Assembly: GCF_019904175.1 (NCBI RefSeq)
Contig: NZ_CP061913.1
Location: forward strand, 8,060,001 to 8,124,000
DNA length: 64,000 nt
Direction of reading: 5' to 3'
Origin: Dactylosporangium vinaceum
GTDB lineage: Bacteria > Actinomycetota > Actinomycetes > Mycobacteriales > Micromonosporaceae
Numbering within the stretch: position 1 is the stretch's first letter; the number at the start of each line of letters is the position of its first letter. Shown here in pieces: positions 39,854-47,340 of this stretch. The notes beneath the pieces are model-generated. The model saw nothing but the letters and a program-made list of their open reading frames with translations. It had not been told where the DNA came from and searched no databases. A program made the translations under genes and the position numbers.

Positions 39854-40879
39854 ATGCGCGACCTGACCGCTTTCGTCGCCGGCCTGCCGAAGGTCGAGCT
39901 CCACGTCCACCACGTCGGCTCGGCCGCCCCGGCCACCGTCGCCCGCCTGGCCGAGCGCCACGCCGGCACGACCCCGGTGCCCGCCGACCCGCTGCTGCTG
40001 GCCGAATACTTCACGTTCACCGACTTCGCCCACTTCATCGAGGTGTACCTCTCCGTCGTGGACCTGATCCGCGACGCCGAGGACGTCGCCACGCTGACGT
40101 ACGACATCGGGGCCGGCCTGGCCGCGCAGAACGTCCGCTATGCCGAGCTGACGCTCACGCCCTACTCCTCGATCGTCCGGGGCATCCCCGCCGAGGCCTT
40201 CTGCGAGGCCGTCGAGGACGCCCGCGCCCGCGTGGCCCGCGACCACGGCACGCAGCTGCGGTGGTGCTTCGACATCCCCGGCGAGGCCGGCGTCGCCTCG
40301 GCGGACATCACCCTCGAAACGGCCCTGAAGCACCGCCCGGACGGCCTGGTCAGCTTCGGCCTGGGCGGCCCCGAGCGGGGCGTCCCCCGCGAGTGGTTCG
40401 CCCCCCACTTCGCCCAGGCCCGCGCGGCCGGCCTGCGCAGCGTGCCCCACGCCGGCGAGTCGACGGGCCCGCAGACCGTCTGGGACGCGCTGCGCTTCCT
40501 GCACGCGGAGCGCATCGGCCACGGCATCGCCGCGGCCACCGACCCTTCGCTGATGGCCCACCTGCGCGACAACGACATCGCTCTGGAGGTCTGCCCGACC
40601 TCCAACGTCTGCACCCGCTCGGTGCCGTCGCTGCACGAGCACCCACTGGCGGCCCTGGTGGCGGCGGGTGTCCCGGTCACCATCAACTCCGACGACCCGC
40701 CGATGTTCTCGACGACCCTCAACCAGGAGTACCTGGTGGCCGCGTCGCTGCTGGACCTCGACGAGGCCGGCGTGGCGAACCTGGCCAAGCAGGGTGTGCG
40801 CTACTCCTTCCTGGACGAGCCCGCGAAGGCCAGGCTCTCGGCCGAGATCGACGGCTACACGACCGCCTTCACCGCCTGA
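39854..40879 (+). CDS. add: Adenosine deaminase family protein
   Basis: 341 residues from ATG 39854; the frame is open to 39791. Deaminates adenosine (or a related purine) to inosine. Metal ligands and catalytic residues are in place: ELHVHHVGSAAP (HxH), VPHAGESTGPQ (His and Glu), ERIGHGIAA (His), EVCPTSNV and INSDDPPMF (Asp pair). The HVHHVGS form, instead of HLHLDGS, is the branch that also includes adenine and aminofutalosine deaminases, so the exact purine is uncertain. The gene stands alone. Confidence 0.88.
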   Translation: MRDLTAFVAGLPKVELHVHHVGSAAPATVARLAERHAGTTPVPADPLLLAEYFTFTDFAHFIEVYLSVVDLIRDAEDVATLTYDIGAGLAAQNVRYAELTLTPYSSIVRGIPAEAFCEAVEDARARVARDHGTQLRWCFDIPGEAGVASADITLETALKHRPDGLVSFGLGGPERGVPREWFAPHFAQARAAGLRSVPHAGESTGPQTVWDALRFLHAERIGHGIAAATDPSLMAHLRDNDIALEVCPTSNVCTRSVPSLHEHPLAALVAAGVPVTINSDDPPMFSTTLNQEYLVAASLLDLDEAGVANLAKQGVRYSFLDEPAKARLSAEIDGYTTAFTA

Positions 40880-40924
40880 GCCGTAGACGGTCGGGCGCGC
40901 CGCCGGTCGTCCCCGCGGTGTGGG

Positions 40925-41569
40925 TCACGCGGCCGTGCGCTCCATGACCACGTGCATGACCTCGTCGGAGGCGGCGAACGAGGTGGTGCGGTAGCCGGTC
41001 AGGCCGTCGTCAAGCAGGCGTTCGCCCCGGCCCAGCAGGACGGGGACGATCGGCAGGTGGAGCCAGTCCACGAGGCCCGCGCGCAGGTACTGGCGGATCG
41101 TCGACACGCCGCCGCCCAGCCGCACGTCCCGGCCGTCGGCGGCGGCGAGGGCGCGCTCCAGGGCGGCCTCGATGCCGTCGGTGACGAAGTGGAAGACGGT
41201 GCCGCCCTCCATCGGCAGTGGCGGGCGCGGCTCGTGGCAGAGCACGAAGACCGGGTGGTGGTACGGGGGGTTCGGACCCCACCAGCCCGACCACTGCGGG
41301 TCCGTGGACCACGGGCCGCGGACCGGGCCGAACATGTTGCGGCCCATGACGGTGGCGCCGATGCCCTCGAAGCCGCGGGCCACGAACTCGTCGTCCAGGC
41401 CGGTCGTGCCGCCCGGCCGGCCCAGCATCTCCAGGCCGGTGCGGGTCTTGAACACCCACTCGTGCAGGCGTTCGGCGCCGGCGCCCAGCGGGTCCTCCCG
41501 GCTCTGGTCCGGGCCGGCCCCGAAGCCGTCGAGGGACAGGCAGAAGTTGTGCACGCGCAGCTGCGGCAT
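40925..41569 (-). CDS. Dihydrofolate-reductase-fold protein (RibD C-terminal-like)
   Basis: 214 residues from ATG 41569, with AAGGA upstream; upstream in-frame Met codons would overlap the Zur box. RibD_C/DHFR-like fold: RVHNFCLSLDGFGAGPDQS, GATVMGRNMFGPVRGPW, VFVLCHEPRPPLP, DVRLGGGVSTIRQYLRAGLVDWLHLPIVPVLLGRGERL. These proteins bind NADPH and reduce unknown substrates; they are not the essential DHFR. Divergent from znuA, so it may come under the same Zur site, which lies about 80 bases upstream of it. Confidence 0.88.
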   Translation of the reverse strand: MPQLRVHNFCLSLDGFGAGPDQSREDPLGAGAERLHEWVFKTRTGLEMLGRPGGTTGLDDEFVARGFEGIGATVMGRNMFGPVRGPWSTDPQWSGWWGPNPPYHHPVFVLCHEPRPPLPMEGGTVFHFVTDGIEAALERALAAADGRDVRLGGGVSTIRQYLRAGLVDWLHLPIVPVLLGRGERLLDDGLTGYRTTSFAASDEVMHVVMERTAA

Positions 41570-41647
41570 GGTGGCGTCCTTCCTCGTCGAGGTCATTCTC
41601 GACAACCGGTCGCGGCTCGCGGGCAGTTCTCGACACCCATGCGTTTT

Positions 41648-41662
41648 TGACAATGATTGTCA
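41648..41662. promoter_or_regulatory. Zur box upstream of znuA
   Basis: TGACAATGATTGTCA is a perfect 7-1-7 palindrome of the actinobacterial Zur-box form, 20 bases before the znuA ATG. A Fur/Zur-type gene lies at 46744-47160. Confidence 0.75.
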
Positions 41663-41682
41663 TCACCGGAGAGACTTGCGGC

Positions 41683-42537
41683 ATGCGGAAGACGGCGGCC
41701 CTGATCCTGGGAGCAGCCCTCCTCGCCCTCGCCGGCTGCGCGGTCCGGGCGACGCCGCAGGACGGGCGGGTGCACGTCGTCGCCGGGTTCTACCCGCTGC
41801 AGTTCGTCGCCGAGGAGATCGGCGGCGACCGGGTCGGGGTCGAGAACCTCACCCGGGCCGGGGCCGAGCCGCACGACCTGGAGCTGCAGCCCAGCCAGCT
41901 CGCCGCGCTCGAGGACGCCGACCTGGTGCTGTACCTGCGGGGGTTTCAGCCCGCCGTCGACGAGGGCGCCGACCTGCAGGACAGGGCCAGGACGTTCGAC
42001 GTGTCGAAGGTCGCCACCCTGCACGGCGCCGACCCGCACGTGTGGCTCGACCCGCTGCGGCTCGCCGCGATCGCCGACAGCGTGGCGCAGCGCCTGGCCG
42101 CCGTCGACCCGGCGCACGCCGGGGAGTTCGCGACGCGGGTGGCGGATCTGGACGGGCGGCTGCGGGCGCTCGACCGGGAGTACACCCAGGGGTTGAGCGA
42201 TTGTCAGCGCCACGACGTGGTGACGAGTCACGAGGCGTTCGGCTACCTCACGGCCCGTTACGGGCTCAACCAGATCCCGGTGACCGGCCTGAACCCCGAC
42301 GAGGAGCCCGGACCGCAGCAGGTGCGCGACGTGGCCCGGGTCGCCCGGGAGCGCGGGGTCACCACGATCTTCTTCGAGGCGCTCGTCAGCCCGAAACTGT
42401 CGCAGACCGTGGCCCGGGAGATCGGCGCGCGGGCGGCGGTGCTCGACCCGATCGAGGGCGTCGAGGACGGGGCGACGTACTTCAGCGTGATGCGCACCAA
42501 TCTCGCCACGCTCCGTGACGCGCTCGGCTGTCGCTAG
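41683..42537 (+). CDS. znuA: Zinc ABC transporter substrate-binding lipoprotein (ZnuA-like)
   Basis: 284 residues from ATG 41683. Lipoprotein signal MRKTAALILGAALLALAGC (lipobox LAGC, Cys about residue 19). Cluster A-I binding protein: HVVAGFYPLQFVAEEIGGD, AEPHDLELQPSQ, GADPHVWLDP, VVTSHEAFGYLTARYGL, FFEALVSPKLSQ. The metal ligands (three His plus a C-terminal acidic residue) fit Zn or Mn binding; the Zur box argues for zinc. There is no long His-rich loop and no znuB/znuC next to it, so the permease and ATPase must be elsewhere. A metallopeptidase lipoprotein follows within 11 bases. Confidence 0.9.
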   Translation: MRKTAALILGAALLALAGCAVRATPQDGRVHVVAGFYPLQFVAEEIGGDRVGVENLTRAGAEPHDLELQPSQLAALEDADLVLYLRGFQPAVDEGADLQDRARTFDVSKVATLHGADPHVWLDPLRLAAIADSVAQRLAAVDPAHAGEFATRVADLDGRLRALDREYTQGLSDCQRHDVVTSHEAFGYLTARYGLNQIPVTGLNPDEEPGPQQVRDVARVARERGVTTIFFEALVSPKLSQTVAREIGARAAVLDPIEGVEDGATYFSVMRTNLATLRDALGCR

Positions 42538-42547
42538 TCTGGATCGG

Positions 42548-43972
42548 GTGCGACGCGCGCTGGCAACCACGGTCATCGCCACCGCCCTGCTCGCCGGGTG
42601 CACGAACGATCCGGTCGGCTCGCAGGGGGAGCCGGTCACCGGGGCGAGCGCGACGGTGGAGGACCGCACGAACCGCGACGGCACGTCGGCCCCGGTCGCC
42701 GACCCGATCTACCCGGCGTACGGCAACCCGGCCCTCGACGTCCTGCACTACGACCTGGCCCTGGCCTGGGCGCCGCCGACGCGCACGCTCACCGGCACGG
42801 CCACCATCCGCATCCGCGCCGTGCGCACCGTCCAGCAGCTCCGGCTCGACTTCTCGGACGCGTACACCCTCAGCGCCATCAGCGTCGACGGAGCCTCCGT
42901 GCCGGGGCGGGTCGCGGACGGCGATCTGGTCGTCGACCGGGCGGTGCCGAGCGGGTCGACGGTGACGCTGTCGGTCGGATACACCGGCACCCCCACGACC
43001 GTCGCCATGCCCTCGCACCGCAGTGACGCGGAGCCGCTCGGCCTCACCGTGACCGCCGACGGCTCGCTGTGGACGATGCAGGAGCCCTACGGGGCGAGCA
43101 CCTGGTACCCGGCGAACGACCAGCCCTCCGACAAGGCCCTCTACGACATCGCGGTCACCGTCCCGGACGGCTGGTCGGCGATCGCCGGCGGCACGCCCGG
43201 CCCGAGCGGCGGCGGCACGTTCCGCTACGCCTCCACCGTCCCGGTCGCGTCCTACCTGACGACCCTCGCCGTGGGGCAGTACACGAAGACGTCGCTGAGC
43301 GGACCCCGGGGCCTGCCCATCACCCTCTGGACCCGGTCGTCCGACGGCCCGCCGCGCCTCGACGACCTCAAGCAGCTGCCGGTGTACCTCCAGTGGCTGG
43401 AGGACCGCTTCGGCCCGTACCCGTTCGCCAGCACGGGCGCGGTGCTCGTCCCCTCCGCGACGGCGATGGAGACCCAGCAGATGATGACCATCGGCGGCGA
43501 CGCGGTGGAGTCCGCGGGCGCCGCCGTCCTGGTCCACGAGCTGGCCCACCAGTGGTTCGGCGACGCCGTCGGCCCGGCCACCTGGCGGGACGTGTGGATG
43601 AACGAGGGCTGGGCCAGCTACGTCGAGCAGCTGTACCGCCACCGCTCCGACCCCGCCGCCCTGGACGGCTGGGAGCGGCAGGCCCGCGGCGCCGACGGCA
43701 CCGCCCGCGCCGCCCAGGGCCCGCCCGGCAACCCGCGCGCGGACAGCTTCGCCGAGACCAACGTGTACGTCGGCCCGGCCCTCATGCTCCGCCAGATCCA
43801 CAAGGCCATCGGCGACGAGCGCTTCTTCGCCCTCGGCCGGGCCTGGGCCGCCGCCCACACCGGGACCGCCCGCACCCGCGCCGAGTTCGTGGCGTTCGTC
43901 AACCGGCAGACCGGCCGCGACTTCACCGCCTTGATCAACTCCTGGCTGGACTCGCCGACGACTCCCTCCTAG
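42548..43972 (+). CDS. M1-family metallopeptidase, lipoprotein
   Basis: 474 residues from GTG 42548. Lipoprotein signal with lipobox LLAGC near residue 18. An N-terminal beta-saddle domain (LDVLHYDLALAWAPPTRTLTGTATIRIRA) and a catalytic domain with the zinc motif HELAHQWFGD (His330, Glu331, His334) and NEGWASY (Glu353), correctly spaced. The exopeptidase GAMEN-like motif appears as TAMETQQ. It cleaves N-terminal residues from peptides outside the membrane. It follows znuA closely, so it may be expressed under zinc control; that pairing makes sense for a zinc enzyme but is inference. Confidence 0.92.
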   Translation: MRRALATTVIATALLAGCTNDPVGSQGEPVTGASATVEDRTNRDGTSAPVADPIYPAYGNPALDVLHYDLALAWAPPTRTLTGTATIRIRAVRTVQQLRLDFSDAYTLSAISVDGASVPGRVADGDLVVDRAVPSGSTVTLSVGYTGTPTTVAMPSHRSDAEPLGLTVTADGSLWTMQEPYGASTWYPANDQPSDKALYDIAVTVPDGWSAIAGGTPGPSGGGTFRYASTVPVASYLTTLAVGQYTKTSLSGPRGLPITLWTRSSDGPPRLDDLKQLPVYLQWLEDRFGPYPFASTGAVLVPSATAMETQQMMTIGGDAVESAGAAVLVHELAHQWFGDAVGPATWRDVWMNEGWASYVEQLYRHRSDPAALDGWERQARGADGTARAAQGPPGNPRADSFAETNVYVGPALMLRQIHKAIGDERFFALGRAWAAAHTGTARTRAEFVAFVNRQTGRDFTALINSWLDSPTTPS

Positions 43973-43981
43973 GGTCGGCGC

Positions 43982-45898
43982 GTGGTGGTGGTGTGGGCCG
44001 ACGGGGAGCGCGCGGCGTGGCTGGCCCGGGCCCAGGCCCTGGAGCACGGCCTGGAGCAGCCGGACTGGGTGCTCGCCGCCACCGGCGCGGACCGGTTCTC
44101 CGACCTGACCGCCCCGCAGGTGTCCTGGCTGATCGCGCGGGGCCCCGAGGCGTCGGCGCGGGCGCTGCTGGCCACACCGCTCTTCCACCACCCGCAGAAG
44201 CTCGACCTGGGCCTGGTCGCGGCCGCCCGGTTCGAGCTCGACGCGCTGCCCTACGTCCTGCGCGAGGCCGCCGCGAGCCCCGACCGCCTGGGCTGTCTGG
44301 TCGGGCCGTTCCGCACCCCCGAGGCCCGTGACCTGATCGCCGGCTGGACGCGCCACCTCGGCTCGGCCCGGCTCTGGGCGCGCCGGTGGCTGGAGCGCCA
44401 CGGCGAGGCGCTCCCGCCCGCCGCCACCAAGACCCGGCCCCGCAAGCCGAAGATCCCGCCGTGGCCGCTCCCACCGGCGCCTGTCGACAGCGCCCGGCTG
44501 CTCGACGCGCTGAGCCGGTCGCGGCTCGCCGACCCGCCGGAGCCCCCGCCGGCCGGTGGTGTCGAGTCCTCGGCCGCCACCCAGCCCCTCGTCGCGCCGC
44601 CCGATCCGCAGCTGCGGGAGCTGCTCGCCGGCGGCGACCGCGCGAGCCTGGCCGCGTTCGGCCGGGCCGTGCTCCGGGCCTGGATCGACGACGGCATGCC
44701 GCCGCAGTCGGCGTGGGCGCTGCTGGCCCAGGCCCACCTCGGCGACGACGCCACCATCGACGAGCTGGCGCCGCTGGTGCGCTCCTGGCCCGGTCAGAGC
44801 CGATACGCCCGGGCGATCGACGGCCACGCGGTGCTCGCCACGGTCGGCACCGACACGGCGCTGCGCCACCTGCTGGCCATCGAGGAGCGCATGTCCGGCG
44901 GCGCGACGAACGACCGGGTCGCGGACTACCTCGGCCAGGCCGCCGCGGCCCGCGGGCTGACCCCGACCCGGCTGGCCGACCGACTCGCACCGACCCACGG
45001 CCTCGACGCGGGCGTGACGGTGGACTACGGGCCCCGCCGGTTCACGGTGGTGCTTGACGACCTCGCCGCCGTGCACCCCGCCGACGCCGACGGCCGCCGC
45101 CTGGCGAAGCTCCCGCGCCCCGGGGCAAAGGACACCAACCCGGCCGCGTACAAGGCGTTCCAGCAGCTCACGCGGGACGTGCGGGCCACCGTCACGGCGC
45201 AGGCGGCCCGGCTGGAGCGCGACATGCTCCGCCGCCGCCTCCGCCCGGCCGCCGACCTCTCGTCGGTCGTGCTCCCCCACCCGCTGCTCGGCCCCCTCGC
45301 CCGGCGGCTGCTCTGGGGCGAGTACGCCGGGAAGCGGCTGGTCCGGGCGCTGCGGATCGCGGAGGACGGCAGCCTGGCCGACCTCGACGACCGGGCCGCG
45401 CCGGTGGCCGGCGACGCCGAGCTCGGGATCGTCCACCCGGCCGAGCTCGGGGCCGACCTCCCGGCCTGGAGCCGGCTCTTCCTCGACTACGCGATCCTGC
45501 CGCCGTTCCCGCAGCTCAACCGGCCGGTGGTGATCCTGGGCGAGGCGGAGCGGGCGGCCACGAGCCTGGCGGGCTTCGGGCCGGTGCCGATGGAGCGGCT
45601 GCAGTCGCTGCTGCACAACGGCTGGCCGGGCGATGCCGACGATTTCCGGTACCGCCGCCATATGCGGTTGCGTCGTGCCCTGCCGGACGGCCTGACGCTG
45701 CTGGTGGAGCTCGACCCCGGCCTCCCGACCGGCCCGGCCGACCCGCAGGAGCAGCACCGGATCGCCGAGATCTGGGCCGACGACGCGCGGTCGCACCATT
45801 GGCAGCGCACCCGCCGCATCCCTATGGGCGCCTGCGACCCGATCGCGCTGTCGGAGCTGCTGGTGGAGATGCGGGTCACCGTCGACGCGACGGGGTGA
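43982..45898 (+). CDS. DUF4132 domain-containing protein
   Basis: 638 residues beginning in a run of GTG codons (43982; the exact start is uncertain). The N-terminal ~350 residues are helical, HEAT-like. The conserved DUF4132 core is in the C-terminal half: FTVVLDDLAAVHPADADGRRLAKLPRP, AYKAFQQLTRDVRATVTAQAARLERDML, VLPHPLLGPLARRLLWGEY and, near the end, ELDPGLPTGPADPQEQHRIAEIW. The family has been linked to MolR-like proteins and conflict or regulatory loci, but no function is established. It follows the peptidase by ten bases. Confidence 0.82.
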   Translation: MVVVWADGERAAWLARAQALEHGLEQPDWVLAATGADRFSDLTAPQVSWLIARGPEASARALLATPLFHHPQKLDLGLVAAARFELDALPYVLREAAASPDRLGCLVGPFRTPEARDLIAGWTRHLGSARLWARRWLERHGEALPPAATKTRPRKPKIPPWPLPPAPVDSARLLDALSRSRLADPPEPPPAGGVESSAATQPLVAPPDPQLRELLAGGDRASLAAFGRAVLRAWIDDGMPPQSAWALLAQAHLGDDATIDELAPLVRSWPGQSRYARAIDGHAVLATVGTDTALRHLLAIEERMSGGATNDRVADYLGQAAAARGLTPTRLADRLAPTHGLDAGVTVDYGPRRFTVVLDDLAAVHPADADGRRLAKLPRPGAKDTNPAAYKAFQQLTRDVRATVTAQAARLERDMLRRRLRPAADLSSVVLPHPLLGPLARRLLWGEYAGKRLVRALRIAEDGSLADLDDRAAPVAGDAELGIVHPAELGADLPAWSRLFLDYAILPPFPQLNRPVVILGEAERAATSLAGFGPVPMERLQSLLHNGWPGDADDFRYRRHMRLRRALPDGLTLLVELDPGLPTGPADPQEQHRIAEIWADDARSHHWQRTRRIPMGACDPIALSELLVEMRVTVDATG

Positions 45899-45903
45899 TC
45901 GGC

Positions 45904-45909
45904 TATGGT
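45904..45909 (+). promoter_or_regulatory. -10 element of the riboswitch transcript
   Basis: TATGGT at 45904-45909, with GTCGAC at 45881-45886 as a weak -35 (17-base spacer), lies six to ten bases before the conserved riboswitch core and straddles the end of the DUF4132 gene. Confidence 0.5.
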
Positions 45910-45913
45910 GGAG

Positions 45914-46045
45914 GGGCACGAAGGGGAGTAGTCCTCAACTGCCCGGTCGACATACTGGCGTCGCTCGCGACACCCGGCCGCGCGGCTTCCGGATCATCGG
46001 AAGCGGACGAGACTTTCGGCCTCGCTGTCGGCTGTATTCACGAGT
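45914..46045 (+). ncRNA. yybP-ykoY manganese riboswitch
   Basis: Contains the signature strands of the Mn2+-sensing yybP-ykoY aptamer: AAGGGGAGTAG (45921-45931), GTCGACATACTGG (45946-45958) and, after the variable arms, GGACGAGACTTTCGGCC (about 46007-46023). It lies directly upstream of a TMEM165/GDT1-family gene, one of the classic genes controlled by this riboswitch. Mn2+ binding is expected to switch expression on. The expression platform (46045-46109) contains a GGGAAGGG ribosome site that could be occluded. The arm boundaries are approximate. Confidence 0.8.
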
Positions 46046-46109
46046 CGGACGGCCGGGTCGAGGTCGTCCACCCCTCCTCCTCCCGGACCGTCCCGGGAAG
46101 GGTTCTGTT

Positions 46110-46697
46110 TTGAGCGCGTTCCTCGCCGCCCTCGCCATCAGTTTCGGCGTCATCTTCGTCGCCGAGCTCGGCGACAAGTCGCAGCTGATGGCGCTGACGT
46201 TCGCCACCCGGTTCAAGACCGGGCCGGTCCTCATCGGCATCACCATCGCGACAGCGGTCGTGCACCTGGTCTCCGTCGCCGTCGGGTACGGCCTCGGCGC
46301 CGCCCTCCCCACCGCCTGGATCTCGCTCGTGGCGGCGCTCGCGTTCTTCGCCTTCGGGGCCTGGACGCTGCGCGGCGACAAGCTCACCGACGAGGAGAAG
46401 GGCAAGGCCGAGCGGACCACCCGCTCGGCGATCATCGCCGTCGGCGTGTCGTTCTTCCTGGCCGAGCTCGGCGACAAGACCATGCTGGCCACCATCACCC
46501 TGGCGACGCAGCACGGGTGGCTCGGCACCTGGATCGGCTCGACCGTCGGCATGGTCGCGGCCGACGCCCTGGCCATCGTCGTCGGCCGCCAGCTGGGGCG
46601 GCACCTGCCGGAGAAGGCGATCAGATACGGCGCGGCCGTGCTGTTCGTGATCTTCGGCGTCTGGCTGCTGATCGAGGCGCTGCGGGAACTGCTGTAG
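46110..46697 (+). CDS. TMEM165/GDT1 (UPF0016) family Mn2+/Ca2+ transporter
   Basis: 195 residues from TTG 46110, with GGGAAGGG about eight bases upstream. Six or so membrane helices in two repeats, each with the hallmark E-x-G-D-K-S/T motif: AELGDKSQLMALTFATRF (residues 19-36) and AELGDKTMLATITLATQ. The family exports Mn2+ or exchanges Ca2+/Mn2+ for protons. The manganese riboswitch in its leader makes Mn2+ efflux the best supported role. It converges with the Zur gene and a strong hairpin separates them. Confidence 0.92.
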   Translation: MSAFLAALAISFGVIFVAELGDKSQLMALTFATRFKTGPVLIGITIATAVVHLVSVAVGYGLGAALPTAWISLVAALAFFAFGAWTLRGDKLTDEEKGKAERTTRSAIIAVGVSFFLAELGDKTMLATITLATQHGWLGTWIGSTVGMVAADALAIVVGRQLGRHLPEKAIRYGAAVLFVIFGVWLLIEALRELL

Positions 46698-46713
46698 GGC
46701 GCACCGCCGCCGG

Positions 46714-46743
46714 GGCCGGCCGCTGCGGTTCGCGCGGCCGGCC
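46714..46743. terminator. Bidirectional terminator between Mn transporter and Zur genes
   Basis: GGCCGGCCGC (46714-46723) pairs perfectly with GCGGCCGGCC (46734-46743); ten-base loop. It ends one base before the zur stop codon. Confidence 0.6.
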
Positions 46744-47160
46744 TCAGCGCTTGCAGCCGGCGCAGGTGCCGAAGATCTCCAGGGTGTGGCTCACGTCGGT
46801 GAAGCCGTGCTCCTCGCCCACCCGGTCGGCCCAGCGCTCGACCGCCGGGCCCAGCACCTCGACCGTCCGGCCACAGCCGCGACACACCAGGTGGTGGTGG
46901 TGACGGTCGCTGCAGCGGCGATACCGGGTGTCGCTGCCCGGCACCTGCATGACGTCGATCTCGTTGCTCTCGGCCATGAGCTGCAGGGTGCGGTACACGG
47001 TGGTGAGGCCCACGTTGGCACCGCGGTCGCGTAGCATCACGTGCAGTTCCTGGGCGCTGTAGAAGCCGTCAACGGAGCCCAGCAGCGACATCACCGCGTC
47101 GCGCTGCTTCGTGTTGCGGCGGACGGGGTGTGCATCCACGTCGTGGGTGGGCTCGGTCAC
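46744..47160 (-). CDS. zur: Fur-family metalloregulator, Zur-like
   Basis: 138 residues from GTG 47160. Winged helix RRNTKQRDAVMSLLGSVDGFYSAQELHVMLRDRGANVGLTTVYRTLQLMAES, dimer domain with the His-rich DRHHHHLVCRGCGRTVEV and the C-terminal CAGCKR. Two CxxC pairs (CRGC, CAGC) form the structural zinc site. Length and GLTTVYRTLQ resemble actinobacterial Zur more than FurA/CatR. A perfect Zur box lies 5 kb away before znuA, a probable target. Confidence 0.85.
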   Translation of the reverse strand: MTEPTHDVDAHPVRRNTKQRDAVMSLLGSVDGFYSAQELHVMLRDRGANVGLTTVYRTLQLMAESNEIDVMQVPGSDTRYRRCSDRHHHHLVCRGCGRTVEVLGPAVERWADRVGEEHGFTDVSHTLEIFGTCAGCKR

Positions 47161-47220
47161 CCGTCGAGCTTAGCGTGGCCTTACTGCGTTGAACCGCTCC
47201 CGGTTCGGACCGCTCACCCG

Positions 47221-47272
47221 TGTTGCGCCCCTGGCATAAGCAGGGGATCTCGCTCGCCCCTCGCAACAGGGG
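47221..47272. repeat. Nested inverted repeats upstream of DHA2 gene
   Basis: CCCCTG/CAGGGG (47228-47233, 47241-47246) and CCCCT/AGGGG (47257-47261, 47268-47272) form two adjacent small stems. A longer-range pair TGTTGCG/CGCAACA (47221-47227, 47262-47268) could replace them. It may be an operator or a leader-RNA switch. Confidence 0.35.
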
Positions 47273-47340
47273 CCGCGTACGCTGACGCCGGAACCAAACA
47301 CTTGTACGTGTGAGTGGCACACGGTGGGGGGAGCAAGGAC

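Noticed and set aside
42482-45919. Very long minus-strand open frame (over 1100 codons) across the M1 peptidase and DUF4132 genes
   Set aside because: Composition is repetitive Arg/Gly/Val/Ala without domain motifs and it is antisense to two well-supported genes; a high-GC frame artefact.
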